From: Anaerobacterium chartisolvens
GTDB taxonomy: Bacteria > Bacillota > Clostridia > Acetivibrionales > DSM-27016
Length of the DNA stretch: 64,000 bases
Reading direction: 5' to 3'
NCBI RefSeq assembly: GCF_003337415.1
Contig: NZ_QPJT01000010.1
Span: forward strand, 111,809-175,808
Below, in pieces: positions 17,108 to 27,515 of this stretch (the first letter of the stretch is position 1; every line of letters starts with the position of its first letter). The notes under the pieces are model-generated. The model did no database searches. It was not told the DNA's origin and saw only the letters and a list, made by a program, of their open reading frames with translations. Position numbers and translations under genes: made by a program.

Positions 17108-17133
17108 CGGCTCAAGCGTTTTGTCTTGAGCCG
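17108..17133. repeat. Hairpin in the tRNA-Lys leader
   Basis: CGGCTCAAG and CTTGAGCCG form a perfect 9-bp stem with an 8-base loop, ending 9 bases before the mature tRNA 5' end. It may help processing; the role is unknown. Confidence 0.5.
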
Positions 17134-17145
17134 CAACAAGTATAT

Positions 17146-17175
17146 ATAATACAGCATTCATTCCATTTTTGTCAA
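17146..17175 (-). promoter_or_regulatory. Promoter of tRNA-Lys
   Basis: On the minus strand TTGACA (17170-17175), an 18-base spacer, then TATTAT (17146-17151), close to the sigma-A consensus and about 45 bases upstream of the tRNA. Confidence 0.7.
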
Positions 17176-17210
17176 CCGTTTTTTAAAAAATATATTTTAA
17201 ATATTTATAT

Positions 17211-18536
<1,326 letters not shown>

Positions 18537-18686
18537 TCAATATCAGTCATTATATGCTATAGTCCTTTAATACAATACTCTTCTTTTTCATACAAACAAA
18601 AATACACGCCTTTGCAAAAAAATAAGACGTTTAACAACGGCTATGAAAAATCCAATGGTTCATCCCATTTTTATGCACATTAAAAA

Positions 18687-18890
18687 TTACTTGCCTTCTA
18701 AGTATTCATTTAACTGCCTCACCAGCACATCTGCGTCTATCTCATGAATAGCACACGCCTCTTCAATGCTCTCACCCGATGAAGAAGGACATCCCAGACA
18801 ATGCATTCCGTTATTTAAAAATATAGGTATAGTGCCCTTATCAAGCTTTAAAACATCCGAAATTATCATATCTCGCGTAATTTTCGCCAT
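18687..18890 (-). CDS. DUF1858-family small protein
   Basis: 67 residues, preceded by AGGAGG. It has the DUF1858 pattern: a short N-terminal helix (TRDMIISDVLKL), a Pro-Ile-Phe-Leu-Asn turn, then MHCLGCPSSSGESIEEAC with a CxxC pair, and a closing helix. Members are small cytoplasmic proteins, sometimes fused to Fe-S or hybrid-cluster enzymes, with no settled function. The Cys pair suggests metal or redox contact. It is not clearly in an operon. Confidence 0.8.
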   Translation of the reverse strand: MAKITRDMIISDVLKLDKGTIPIFLNNGMHCLGCPSSSGESIEEACAIHEIDADVLVRQLNEYLEGK

Positions 18891-18985
18891 AAATCAATAC
18901 CTCCTGTCTTAAAAATATTATACACTATGTATTCTTAAAAATATACAAAAATTTAATTTCCTAAGATAAATTCCAGCTCACAGCA

Positions 18986-20224
18986 CTATGTATCATTTAT
19001 AACATTATCTATACACAGAACAAATTCTTCTCCCTCAACATTTGTAAAAGTCTCGGAAATGGTTACACATAAGCTGCCCGTTGCGATTGAAACGTAAGGC
19101 TCCGTGACAAATCTTCCTTGCCCGTTTCCCACCGCAAGATAGTAGTAATCCTTAAGGGAATGGTCAGTTCCTTTGGCAGCAGGATAAAAAATAGACTTCT
19201 TCCGTGATGAAAAGCTTGTAAAGCTGCATACCGTTTCGCTGAATTGTATGCCCGTTTTGCATAAAACATAAATACACTCTACGTGACAACAGGAATGAGC
19301 TATACGCGTTAGAATCTCATCAAAGCCGCATGAGCATACTTTGGAAAGCTCTTTTGCAACCTGAGACGCCGTACATGCAAAACAGTCTTTCTTTTCCCTT
19401 TGGGTCTTTAGCTTGGTTAATATGTATTGCTTAAAAACCCCGGCCAATTCGCTTCTCTTCTGCCGCAGCTCCTCAAAATCAAGGCTTCTTATATTTTGAG
19501 GTCTGGCAAAGTAATATCCCTGAAGCATATCCACGCCTAAATCAAGGGAATTTATTGCCTCTTGCTGTGTTTCAACTCCTTCTGCAACTACAAGAGCCCC
19601 TATCTTTCTGGCAAGCTCCACCATGGATTTAACAACTTCCTGTTTGTAAAACTCCTTGTCTATATCGCTTATCAACGCCATGTCAATCTTCAGTATATCA
19701 GGCTTAACCACGGCGAGCCTGTTTAAGTTTGAATAACCTGATCCTATATCATCAAGCGCCACTATAAACCCATAATTCTTATAGGTATCTATAAAGTCTT
19801 TTAATGCCGGGGTATTGTTAGTCTTTGTTTCATTTATCTCTATCACTATATTGCTTGGATTGAGGTTTAAGCATGATACCGCATCATGTAAATTGCCTGA
19901 GCCCACTACTCCACGATCTATAACCGAAGCATCAAAATTTAAAAACAGCAGCATATCCTGGGAGGATTTTGTCATAGACGCAAACCCCTCCAATGCCTTT
20001 TTCCTGCACAGCCTATCCAGCTCAAGTGTAAGATCCTTGTCCCTTGCACAATCGAACAAAATATTGGGGGGAATTATTTTTTCTCCGTCAATACCCCTGC
20101 ATAAGGCCTCAAAAGCAGCCATAGAGTTTTTTCTGATTGAGATAATAGGCTGAAAGTACATAGTTATATGTTCATTTTTAATTATTTTCTCTATGTCCAC
20201 TCTATCTTTCAACTCAGCTCTCAT
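18986..20224 (-). CDS. EAL-domain c-di-GMP phosphodiesterase with C-terminal YkuI-type sensor domain
   Basis: 412 residues. The EAL domain covers about 15-255 and keeps the catalytic signature: EAL at 39-41 in FEALCRG, FLNFD, IEINET, LDDIGSGYSN, KIDM, VAEGVET and LQGYYFARP. It should hydrolyse c-di-GMP. Residues about 270-412 are Cys-rich at first and then look like a PAS/Cache-like fold (DHSLKDYYYLAVGNGQGRF, TEPYVSIATGSLCVTIS), as in the YkuI C-terminal domain. It lies 33 bases after a chemoreceptor gene whose C-terminus carries a similar domain. No membrane helix is seen. Confidence 0.88.
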   Translation of the reverse strand: MRAELKDRVDIEKIIKNEHITMYFQPIISIRKNSMAAFEALCRGIDGEKIIPPNILFDCARDKDLTLELDRLCRKKALEGFASMTKSSQDMLLFLNFDASVIDRGVVGSGNLHDAVSCLNLNPSNIVIEINETKTNNTPALKDFIDTYKNYGFIVALDDIGSGYSNLNRLAVVKPDILKIDMALISDIDKEFYKQEVVKSMVELARKIGALVVAEGVETQQEAINSLDLGVDMLQGYYFARPQNIRSLDFEELRQKRSELAGVFKQYILTKLKTQREKKDCFACTASQVAKELSKVCSCGFDEILTRIAHSCCHVECIYVLCKTGIQFSETVCSFTSFSSRKKSIFYPAAKGTDHSLKDYYYLAVGNGQGRFVTEPYVSIATGSLCVTISETFTNVEGEEFVLCIDNVINDT

Positions 20225-20257
20225 AGCTTAAAACCCCTCCCGGTATAATATTGCCCA

Positions 20258-21802
20258 TTAAGCTTGCTTGAGCTTAACGTCAATTCCTATTACTCCTGTT
20301 ATCTTACCGCCACTGTCCTTTAGCGGCGCTGAAAGAGTAATACAAGGATTTTTAGTTATAGCTGATATATAAACCGGGGACACATACTCTTCTCCGGCTA
20401 TCCCACGCTTAAACCACTCCCTGACCCCTGCATTGGCTATACCTGCTTCAGGAATTGAGCATATGAATTTGCCTCTGCTTTCATTAGTCCAGGCCGCTTC
20501 TATAAATGAATTATTCTCAATAATTTTCTCAAGCAACGCTCTATGTAAAGACTTATCCATGCTGTCTGAAAGCCCTCCGCTTGCCAGTTCTCTGCATATA
20601 AGCCTGAAAGACTGCACAGCCTCATTTATTTTATTTTCGTCCGCCGACATGCTTGCTTCGCCTTCCGAAAGGCTAAAAAGCTCCTCAAGGTTCCGGGAAG
20701 ACTCATTAAGCCTGATTCCCATTTCGGCTATGTCCTCTATGCTGTTCTTCTGCTTGCGCACCGACTGCTTAACATCCTCAACACTTTTTTCAGCGACATT
20801 CATTATTTTTTCTACTTCGCCTATTCTGTCCTCAATGTCTTTTGTCAGCAGCACCTCCTGATGAAAAAGCTCGTTTATTTTAGCAACCATATCAATAACT
20901 CTGCCAAACGACATATCTATTTTACTTAAATTTTTCTCTATATTGCACGACACCCTCACACCGGTATCGACCTTCGACGAATTTTCTCTTACCACCTTGA
21001 AAACGCTGCTTATTTCTTCCTGAATGCTTTTTATTAATTTATTCACATCCTTCACAGCCTCGCTGGTATCAGTGGCCAGCTTTCCTATCTCTCCTGCCAC
21101 AACGGCAAAGCCCTTTCCCGACTCTCCCGCCCTGGCAGACTCTATGGAAGCATTTAAAGCCAGCATCTGTGTTTGCTTTGATATATTGCTTACTGTTTCC
21201 AGTATATGAATTATTTCGCCCGAAGTTGTGTTGAGCTTATCCATGTACTCCATTGTACCGTTTGAAGATTTCTGTATCTCGTTAATGGTGTTTACGATTT
21301 CCATTATCTCGTTGAGGCTGCTTTTTATAACACTGTTTGAGTCCTCGCTGGTATCTTCCATATCCGAAATGGTTTCCCCCGCATCCTCTAAGAGCTCTAT
21401 TATGTTTTTCACTCCTGAAATGGTGCTGTTTATATTTGCATTGGCTTCGGAATTAAGACTTGCCATTTCCTTTGTTTCGGCATATAGCTGCTGAGCGAAT
21501 GCATTATTCTCGTCAAGCGTGATCGCTAATTGCTGAGAAACAGATGATATCTGGCTTGAGGATACCTGCACCTCAAAATTAAACCTGCCTATTTCTTTTT
21601 TAAGAGAATTGATTTGCCGGGTATACTCCTCTACAGACCTTTTATTTATCCTTGCTGCAACAATCGTAGTTCCCGCTGCGATAAAGAGATATACCAAAAT
21701 ATTTACCGATACATGTCCCAAAGGATGAATTAGCAAAAAAGCTGCCGACACAATTATAGCTGTAAGTTGAAAGATTACTGTACCATATTTATTCACGTTC
21801 AT
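20258..21802 (-). CDS. Methyl-accepting chemotaxis-type protein with C-terminal cytoplasmic sensor domain
   Basis: 514 residues. Two membrane helices (about 10-50) with almost no periplasmic loop are followed by a long coiled coil and the signalling tip (NASIESARAGESGKGFAVVAGEIGKLA). About 110 further residues form a Cache/PDC-like domain (FICSIPEAGIANAGVREWFKRG, YVSPVYISAITKNPCITLSAP, VIGIDVKL). Standard receptors carry the sensor outside at the N-terminus; here it is cytoplasmic at the C-terminus. The downstream EAL gene has a similar C-terminal domain, which suggests one signal feeds both. The ATG is only 2 bases from GGAGG; a GTG six bases later is an alternative start. Confidence 0.87.
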   Translation of the reverse strand: MNVNKYGTVIFQLTAIIVSAAFLLIHPLGHVSVNILVYLFIAAGTTIVAARINKRSVEEYTRQINSLKKEIGRFNFEVQVSSSQISSVSQQLAITLDENNAFAQQLYAETKEMASLNSEANANINSTISGVKNIIELLEDAGETISDMEDTSEDSNSVIKSSLNEIMEIVNTINEIQKSSNGTMEYMDKLNTTSGEIIHILETVSNISKQTQMLALNASIESARAGESGKGFAVVAGEIGKLATDTSEAVKDVNKLIKSIQEEISSVFKVVRENSSKVDTGVRVSCNIEKNLSKIDMSFGRVIDMVAKINELFHQEVLLTKDIEDRIGEVEKIMNVAEKSVEDVKQSVRKQKNSIEDIAEMGIRLNESSRNLEELFSLSEGEASMSADENKINEAVQSFRLICRELASGGLSDSMDKSLHRALLEKIIENNSFIEAAWTNESRGKFICSIPEAGIANAGVREWFKRGIAGEEYVSPVYISAITKNPCITLSAPLKDSGGKITGVIGIDVKLKQA

Positions 21803-21895
21803 TTCCTCCTAGACTAAAAGGGCCTCTATTGCAGTGCCATACTGCATTAAAATGCCTTAAAATAAAATAATTATTAAATATATTCTCAAAAAAGA

Positions 21896-22447
21896 CTATA
21901 TCACTCTGTACCGCTCTTTGCCCTGTTCATACAGGTTGTTTCCATATGAATCTATTATAACCGTTGCCGGAAATCCCTTAACGGTAAGCTTTCTTACCGC
22001 TTCAGGCCCAAGCTCGGGAAAAGCTATCACCTCCTCAGCCGTAATGGCTCTGGATATAAGAGCACCTGCACCTCCTGTGGCGCCGAAGTATACCGAACCA
22101 TGCTTTATCATAGCCTCTATAACCGCACTGCTTCTCAAGCCCTTCCCTATCATTCCCGTAAGCCCCATTTCAATCAGAGCCGGGGCATACGCGTCCATTC
22201 TGCTGCTAGTGGTAGGCCCTGCCGAGCCTATTACCTCCCCTTCCCTCGCGGGGCATGGCCCAACATAATAAATTATCTGATCTTTCACATCGAACGGAAG
22301 AGCCTTACCTTCCTGAATCATTGCCGCCATTCTCCTATGCGCCGCATCTCTTGCCGTATATATGGTGCCGTTTATCTCTACACTGTCTCCGGCCTTAAGC
22401 AATCTTACCCTTTCCGCTGTCAGCGGCGCTTCAATTGTATATACCAT
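21896..22447 (-). CDS. Class I fumarate hydratase, beta subunit
   Basis: 183 residues, the C-terminal-domain subunit of the two-subunit Fe-S hydro-lyase family. Family features are GDSVEINGTIYTARDAAHRR, YVGPCPAREGEVIGSAGPTTSSRMD, GKGLRSSAV and VYFGATGGAGALIS. With the alpha subunit it interconverts fumarate and malate; L-tartrate dehydratase is the close alternative. The start at 22447 is preferred to the ATG at 22456, which is only 2 bases from GGAGG. A repeat-bearing 245-base gap separates it from the alpha gene, unusual for this operon. Confidence 0.92.
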   Translation of the reverse strand: MVYTIEAPLTAERVRLLKAGDSVEINGTIYTARDAAHRRMAAMIQEGKALPFDVKDQIIYYVGPCPAREGEVIGSAGPTTSSRMDAYAPALIEMGLTGMIGKGLRSSAVIEAMIKHGSVYFGATGGAGALISRAITAEEVIAFPELGPEAVRKLTVKGFPATVIIDSYGNNLYEQGKERYRVI

Positions 22448-22692
22448 GCAAACCATAACCTCCTATTTATTTGGGGACATTCCTTAAAACAAAACAGCAA
22501 TTCGCTCCCCCGAAGCCGAACACCACAGGGGGTGTTCCGTACAAGCTTGCTCCTCAAGGTGGCATTCCTTAATCAATATTTCCAGACGGGAAATGCTTCA
22601 ATGAATATTTCCCATGGGACATCATCTCCATGGGAAATTCCTCGACGAAGGAGAGGTGTGTCCCATTACCTATTTCGGTGTGTCCCATTACA
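22448..22692. repeat. Repeat-bearing insertion between the two fumarase subunit genes
   Basis: Holds TTGGGGACATTCCTTAA near the beta gene, several short inverted repeats (for example TTTCCCATGG...CCATGGGAAA at about 22607-22636) and two copies of GGTGTGTCCCATTAC toward the alpha gene. These motifs resemble the palindromic family at 12.6-15.7 kb. No open frame with a ribosome site is seen on either strand. Confidence 0.6.
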
Positions 22693-23535
22693 TTACACCA
22701 CCGCTTCAGCATGTCTTGTGGCATGACAGCTTATATTTACCGCAACAGGGAGTCCGGCAATATGAGTAGGAAATGTCTCTATTTTTACACCAAGTGCAGT
22801 GTTTCTTCCTCCTAAGCCTCCCGGACCTATGCCCAGCATATTAATTGCCTCAAGCATTTCCTCCTCAAGTTCCTTAACATACTGAATGCCGCTTGGCATA
22901 TCAATAGGCCTTAAAAGGGCTTTTTTAGCCAATATCGCCGCCTTTTCCATTGTTCCTCCTATCCCCACTCCTATAACCATAGGCGGGCAAGGATTTGGGC
23001 CTGCGTTATCGACTGTCTTCAGTATAAAGCTCTTTACTCCCTCCAGACCATCCGACGGCTTTAGCATCTTCAGAGCACTCATATTTTCACTTCCAAAGCC
23101 CTTTGGTGCCACAGTTATTTTTATGCTGTCCCCTTCAACCATTTCAAAGTGTATCACCGCAGGAGTATTGTCACCTGTATTTATTCTATGAATAGGGTCC
23201 TCTACTACAGACTTGCGCAGGTATCCGTTTTTATACCCCCTCCTTACTCCCTCATTGACCGCCTGTACTATGCTTCCTCCCTCTACATGCACATCCTGTC
23301 CCATATCTATAAATACAACCGCCATTCCGGTATCCTGACATATAGCCATTTTATTTGTACTCGCTATTTCCGCGTTCTCTATAATCTGGCCCATAATAAT
23401 TTTGCCTGTGTCCGACTTTTCCTTTTCAAGCCCTGAATTTAAAGCACACATGATGTCTCTATTTAAATAATAGTTTGCGTCTATACATAATCTTTCCACA
23501 GTGTCGATTATTTGTCCAACACTTACACTTCTCAT
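22693..23535 (-). CDS. Class I fumarate hydratase, alpha subunit
   Basis: 280 residues, the [4Fe-4S]-carrying subunit. The three conserved Cys contexts are present: AICQDTGMAV, GPNPCPPMVIGVGIGG and NISCHATRHAEA. The substrate-loop NTGDNTPAVIHFEMVEGD is present too. It pairs with the beta subunit encoded downstream to hydrate fumarate (or dehydrate tartrate) in central carbon metabolism. The ATG follows GGAGGT. Such oxygen-labile enzymes suit an anaerobe. Confidence 0.93.
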   Translation of the reverse strand: MRSVSVGQIIDTVERLCIDANYYLNRDIMCALNSGLEKEKSDTGKIIMGQIIENAEIASTNKMAICQDTGMAVVFIDMGQDVHVEGGSIVQAVNEGVRRGYKNGYLRKSVVEDPIHRINTGDNTPAVIHFEMVEGDSIKITVAPKGFGSENMSALKMLKPSDGLEGVKSFILKTVDNAGPNPCPPMVIGVGIGGTMEKAAILAKKALLRPIDMPSGIQYVKELEEEMLEAINMLGIGPGGLGGRNTALGVKIETFPTHIAGLPVAVNISCHATRHAEAVV

Positions 23536-23936
23536 AAGCTACCTCCGAGCAACATATATTTGCTTGTAAAAATATTTCCTGTATTTGCATGATATCATGA
23601 AATAATTTTAATATACCAAAAAATAAAAAGCAAGGAAAAGCTATTATGCATAAAGCAAAGCTGTTCTTTGTATTCCCGGCAAAGCAACAATCTCATAAGA
23701 ACACGCAAAAAATAGAAACAGCACGCTAAAGCATTTTTATTACCTAAATTTAGCTTTGCAATAAAAGACTTTATCATTATTCTCTAGTATAATATATTTA
23801 GAGAGTTTAGAACCTTTGACTAGAAACTAATACCATCATTTGAAATACTTTACACAAAGTGTTTCAGCAGAATTTATATATTTATTTTACAGTAATTTTA
23901 GCTTTAAGCTGAAAACGGAAGGAGTTTTTCTTAAAT
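23536..23936. promoter_or_regulatory. Divergent promoter region between fumarase and Usp genes
   Basis: AT-rich. It contains the perfect 12-bp palindrome CATGATATCATG (23588-23599) near the fumarase side, a possible operator. A TATAAT at 23788-23793 sits inside the inverted repeat CTCTA...TAGAG. No gene is credible here. Confidence 0.4.
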
Positions 23937-24323
23937 ATGGCACATAACATTCTTGTGTGTGTAACCCAGCAAAAAACCTGTGAAAGGCTGATAAGAAGAG
24001 CAGCCGAAATGAACGTGGAAATGGAGGGAGAGCTTTTTGTACTGCATGTAGCTAAAAACGGGTGGAATTTTTTGGATAACGCAAAGGAAGGTGAGGCGCT
24101 GGAATATCTGTTTGGAATATCCAAGTCGGTAGGTGCCAACCTTACTGTGCTGAAATCTGACAACATCATAGAAAGCATTATAAATTTTATAAAGGAAAAT
24201 GCTATTAGCTACATAATTATAGGTGAGTCTCCCAATGATCACAAAGAAAATAACTTTGCTCAGGAGCTGGAAAGTTTGCTGCAAAATGTTCATATCCGTG
24301 TAATATCTAATTCAAGGCGCTAG
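23937..24323 (+). CDS. Universal stress protein-like (KdpD Usp-type) protein
   Basis: 128 residues of a single Usp/HUP fold: ILVCVTQQKTCERLIRRAAEM at the start, LFVLHVAKNG, and a closing IIIGESPNDHKENNFAQELESLL. The opening resembles the Usp domain of KdpD sensor kinases, which often occurs alone in clostridia. Whether it binds ATP is unclear, since the usual GxxGx9GS loop is not obvious. It is followed by a terminator and stands alone. Confidence 0.75.
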   Translation: MAHNILVCVTQQKTCERLIRRAAEMNVEMEGELFVLHVAKNGWNFLDNAKEGEALEYLFGISKSVGANLTVLKSDNIIESIINFIKENAISYIIIGESPNDHKENNFAQELESLLQNVHIRVISNSRR

Positions 24324-24395
24324 TTTATTGCTTTTAACCATAATTTGGGTTCATTTAAATCAATTCTTTTATGCTTTGTAAAGTCCTGCCCCCAA

Positions 24396-24432
24396 AGCCC
24401 CAATTTTTTTGCATAAAAAATTAGGGCTTAAA
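24396..24432 (+). terminator. Terminator after the Usp gene
   Basis: AGCCCCAATTTTTTT and AAAAAATTAGGGCT form a long stem with a small GCAT loop, 70 bases after the Usp stop. Confidence 0.6.
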
Positions 24433-24453
24433 TACTAATTTATTCTGAAAAGC

Positions 24454-24482
24454 TTGACTTGGTGCCGCTTTCATTATAAAAT
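24454..24482 (+). promoter_or_regulatory. Promoter of the HU gene
   Basis: TTGACT (24454-24459), a 15-17 base spacer, then TATAAA/TAAAAT (24475-24482), about 35 bases upstream of the HU start. Confidence 0.55.
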
Positions 24483-24515
24483 AATGTCGAATTCCAAATT
24501 TAGGAGGTTATATAA

Positions 24516-24791
24516 ATGAACAAGACAGATCTGATAAACTCAATTGCTTCCGCTTCAGGCTTAAACAAGAAAAATAGTGAAGCCGCTCTCAACGCTTTTA
24601 TAGCGTCGGTAGAAGATTCTCTGAAAAAAGGGGACAAGGTTGTTCTTGTGGGATTTGGTACTTTTGAAGTAAGAAAAAGAGCTGCCAGAAAGGGCAGAAA
24701 TCCTCAAACTAAAAAGGAAATTACCATTCCCGCTTCAAATGCTCCAGTATTCAAGGCCGGTAAGGGGCTAAAAGATAAAGTAAACAGCTAA
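24516..24791 (+). CDS. hup: HU-family DNA-binding protein
   Basis: 91 residues, full length for HU. It begins [19 protein letters not shown], has [25 protein letters not shown] with the DNA-contacting beta arm, and ends [12 protein letters not shown]. It is a dimeric nucleoid protein that bends DNA. It has an AGGAGG ribosome site, its own promoter and a shared terminator with the converging spo0A. Confidence 0.96.
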   Translation: MNKTDLINSIASASGLNKKNSEAALNAFIASVEDSLKKGDKVVLVGFGTFEVRKRAARKGRNPQTKKEITIPASNAPVFKAGKGLKDKVNS

Positions 24792-24796
24792 ATATG

Positions 24797-24837
24797 TAAA
24801 AGGCTCTCAGTTATTCTAATATCCGGGGGCCTTTTAT
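24797..24837. terminator. Shared terminator between hup and spo0A
   Basis: TAAAAGGC on the left pairs with GCCTTTTA on the right across a loose loop, with T or A tracts at both ends, between two converging genes. Confidence 0.6.
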
Positions 24838-25641
24838 CTATTTCAACCTCTTCTCTGTTTTTATCTTATCCCTCATTATAGCTATAAACTCCGAATTTGT
24901 GGGCTTGCCTTTGCTGAAGCTTAGCTTATGCCCAAAAACAGATTCAATAGGGCTTTCTTCACCCTTTGTCCATATTTCATTAATAATTTTTCTTATAGAC
25001 CTCTCTACCTTCTGAGGTGTGGAATTAAATTTTTGTGCTATAGAAGGGTACAGCACCTTTGTTATGGACATTGACGCCTTTTCGTCATTAACAGCCTGAA
25101 TTACAGCCTCTTTTACAAACTTATACCCCCTCATATACGGAAGTATTCCTATATTTATCATAAGCTTCGAAACTTCAAGCTCCACATCAAAAACAGACTC
25201 CTCTTTTTGTTCAAAGCCTGCCGCAGGTATCTTCCTGATGACACTGAACGGCGAGCTGTCCTTGTTTTCATAAATCTGCCGTATCCTTGAAATAAATACG
25301 TCAACATCAAAAGGCTTTACCATATAATACTCAGCGCCTAATGCCATTGCCCTCTGTATAAATACATCCTGTCCTATTGCCGAAAGTATTACAAACATTG
25401 TTTTTCCTGCCCGCCCGGAGCTTTTTAAGGTTTCCAGAACTCCTATACCGTCAATTTCAGGCATTATTATATCCAGCACAACTATATCCGGCAACAAATC
25501 AGTAATCATGTCAATAGCCTGTTTTCCGTCTCTTGCAACTCCCACAACATTTAAATCTCTCTCACTGTTCATGTGAGCATTTAACAGATCACCGAATTCT
25601 ATATTATCATCAGCAATCAAAACGGAAATCCCATTTCCCAT
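24838..25641 (-). CDS. spo0A: Stage 0 sporulation protein A
   Basis: 267 residues. The receiver domain (about 5-125) has DDN acidic residues, phosphoacceptor Asp57 in VVLDIIMPEIDG and Lys109 in MVKPFD. The C-terminal domain (about 150-265) is the sporulation-specific DNA-binding fold: GILPYMRGYKFVKEAVIQAV, YPSIAQKFNSTPQKVERSIRKII and the near-invariant FSKGKPTNSEFIA. It is the master regulator that commits cells to sporulation. It lies alone upstream of a terminator shared with hup. Confidence 0.98.
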   Translation of the reverse strand: MGNGISVLIADDNIEFGDLLNAHMNSERDLNVVGVARDGKQAIDMITDLLPDIVVLDIIMPEIDGIGVLETLKSSGRAGKTMFVILSAIGQDVFIQRAMALGAEYYMVKPFDVDVFISRIRQIYENKDSSPFSVIRKIPAAGFEQKEESVFDVELEVSKLMINIGILPYMRGYKFVKEAVIQAVNDEKASMSITKVLYPSIAQKFNSTPQKVERSIRKIINEIWTKGEESPIESVFGHKLSFSKGKPTNSEFIAIMRDKIKTEKRLK

Positions 25642-25799
25642 TTAAAATATACATCTCCCATGTAAAAAGATTTTATTAATAAATACAAAGCAGCAAATAT
25701 TCAATTAAAATCTTATTTAATATATATATATATGTATATATAACTATTCTATAGAAATTTACAAATTCCTTCAATATTCAATTATTTTTGCATATAAAT

Positions 25800-26978
25800 T
25801 TACAGTCTGTCCCATTTATCGCCAACATCTGCGACAGACGCATATCCCCTTGCCATATAAATTGCGTCCAGTATAGCTATACGCACCATTGCTTCACATA
25901 CAGGGTATATTCTGGGGCATATTGAAGGATCATTTCTGGATTTAAACGCTATATTTATATCCTCCTCCTTATTCATGTCAACTGTTGATTGAGGCAGTGA
26001 AATGGTGGGCGTGGGCTTAACCGCTATTCTTATCCTGATATCCTCTCCGTTTGAAATGCCTCCCAAAAGGCCTCCCGCCCTATTGGTTCTAAAGCGCACC
26101 CTTCCCGATTGCGGGTCAATGTACGGCGTATCATTCGACTCCGAGCCCTTTAGAGCGGCATGGGCAAAGCCTTCGCCGAATTCAATGCCTTTAACGGCGC
26201 CTATTGACATAACCGCATGGGCAATTATAGCAGAAAGCTTATCAAATACAGGCTCTCCCAAGCCTGCCGGCACTCCCCTTGCAATAACCTCTACTATTCC
26301 CCCGCAGGAATCTCCCTCGGCTTTTATTTTTAACAGCTCCGCTATCATTTGCCCTGCCTTTTCCTCATCGGGACAATTCAGCTCATTCTTCCTGTAATTG
26401 GCCTTTGCCGTCTCATAGGTTATGCCCTCGGCATTTATTCCGTGTATTCCCGAAACAAACCCTATTACATCTACCCCCATTTTGTCCAGTACGGCCTTTG
26501 CAACCGCTCCTCCCGCAACTCTGGCAGCGGTTTCCCTTCCGGACGCACGGCCCGCCCCAAAAACATCGGCATTCTGCCCGTACTTTTTATAAAAGGTATA
26601 TGCCGCCTGACCCGGTCTGACAAAATCTCTGTAGCTTCTGTGGTTTTCTATTTGATTGTCCTCAATATCCCTGTTGGGAATAATCAAGCCTACCGGAGCT
26701 CCGGTAGTAATGTCATTCTCCATTACTCCTGAAAAAATATATACCCGATCCTTTTCCTTTCTGGGAGTATCCAGCTCGGACTGTCCCGGTCTTCTTTTGT
26801 CCAGCTCCTGCTGAATCACGTCCGATGTGATTTTTATACCCGGCGGGACACCGTCAACTATAGTCAGTAGTCCTCCATAGAGCTCACACGGAACGCCGGG
26901 GTATTTACGAAAGCCTCCCGAATAGGATTCACCTGATGTAGTTATTCTGAACATCCTTCCAAACGTATTTCCCATCAT
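25800..26978 (-). CDS. aroC: Chorismate synthase
   Basis: 392 residues. It converts EPSP to chorismate, the last step of the common aromatic pathway, using reduced FMN. Signatures are GNTFGRMFRITTSGESYSGG, the RPGQSELDTPRKEKD stretch, and the AGRASGRETAARVAGG and SNGEDIRIR segments. Two consecutive ATGs start the gene after GGGAGG. It is third in aroA-aroK-aroC, 6 bases after aroK. Confidence 0.97.
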   Translation of the reverse strand: MMGNTFGRMFRITTSGESYSGGFRKYPGVPCELYGGLLTIVDGVPPGIKITSDVIQQELDKRRPGQSELDTPRKEKDRVYIFSGVMENDITTGAPVGLIIPNRDIEDNQIENHRSYRDFVRPGQAAYTFYKKYGQNADVFGAGRASGRETAARVAGGAVAKAVLDKMGVDVIGFVSGIHGINAEGITYETAKANYRKNELNCPDEEKAGQMIAELLKIKAEGDSCGGIVEVIARGVPAGLGEPVFDKLSAIIAHAVMSIGAVKGIEFGEGFAHAALKGSESNDTPYIDPQSGRVRFRTNRAGGLLGGISNGEDIRIRIAVKPTPTISLPQSTVDMNKEEDINIAFKSRNDPSICPRIYPVCEAMVRIAILDAIYMARGYASVADVGDKWDRL

Positions 26979-26984
26979 ATAAGC

Positions 26985-27491
26985 CTAACCTCCCGCGTTT
27001 AACGCCTCAATAATGCTTTTGACCTCTTGGGCCACTTCATTTGCCGACTTATGCGAACATTTTATTGTAATGTCGGCATACCTTAAATATAACGGCGTTC
27101 TCTCATTATATAAATCTAAAAGCGTTTGGTCTCCATTTCTGGCAAACCTTCTCCCCGCTTCCACCCTGCCCTCTATTTCACTATACTCCTCCTCAAGGTA
27201 TACAACTACTCCGTTCTGTTTCAAATGAAGCATTGAAGCCTCACTGTAGACTACGCTTCCTCCTGTTGATATTATAGAGTCGGTTAAATTAATTTTTAAT
27301 ATAACCTCCTGCTGTATCTTAAGAAAGGCGTCCAGCCCATCATTATTTACAATATCCCTTAACGCCCTGTTTTCTCTTTTAAATATTAAAGCGTCGGTAT
27401 CGGCAAACGCCATACTCATTTTATCCGACAAAAGCTTTCCGACGGTACTTTTGCCTGAGCTGGGCATACCTATAAGCACTATATTTTTCAT
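26985..27491 (-). CDS. aroK: Shikimate kinase
   Basis: 168 residues of the P-loop kinase fold. Walker A is GMPSSGKSTVGKLL, FADTDALI carries the shikimate-contact Asp, and STGGSVV and the lid-region Arg residues (RRFARNGDQ) are in place. It phosphorylates shikimate with ATP. It sits between aroA (24 bases upstream) and aroC (6 bases downstream), so the three are one transcription unit. Confidence 0.93.
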   Translation of the reverse strand: MKNIVLIGMPSSGKSTVGKLLSDKMSMAFADTDALIFKRENRALRDIVNNDGLDAFLKIQQEVILKINLTDSIISTGGSVVYSEASMLHLKQNGVVVYLEEEYSEIEGRVEAGRRFARNGDQTLLDLYNERTPLYLRYADITIKCSHKSANEVAQEVKSIIEALNAGG

Positions 27492-27515
27492 ATATTAAAT
27501 CACTCACCTTAAAAA

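Noticed and set aside
22100..22726. 208-codon plus-strand frame across the fumarase genes
   Set aside because: Antisense to two well-supported genes and the repeat between them, with low-quality composition and no ribosome site.
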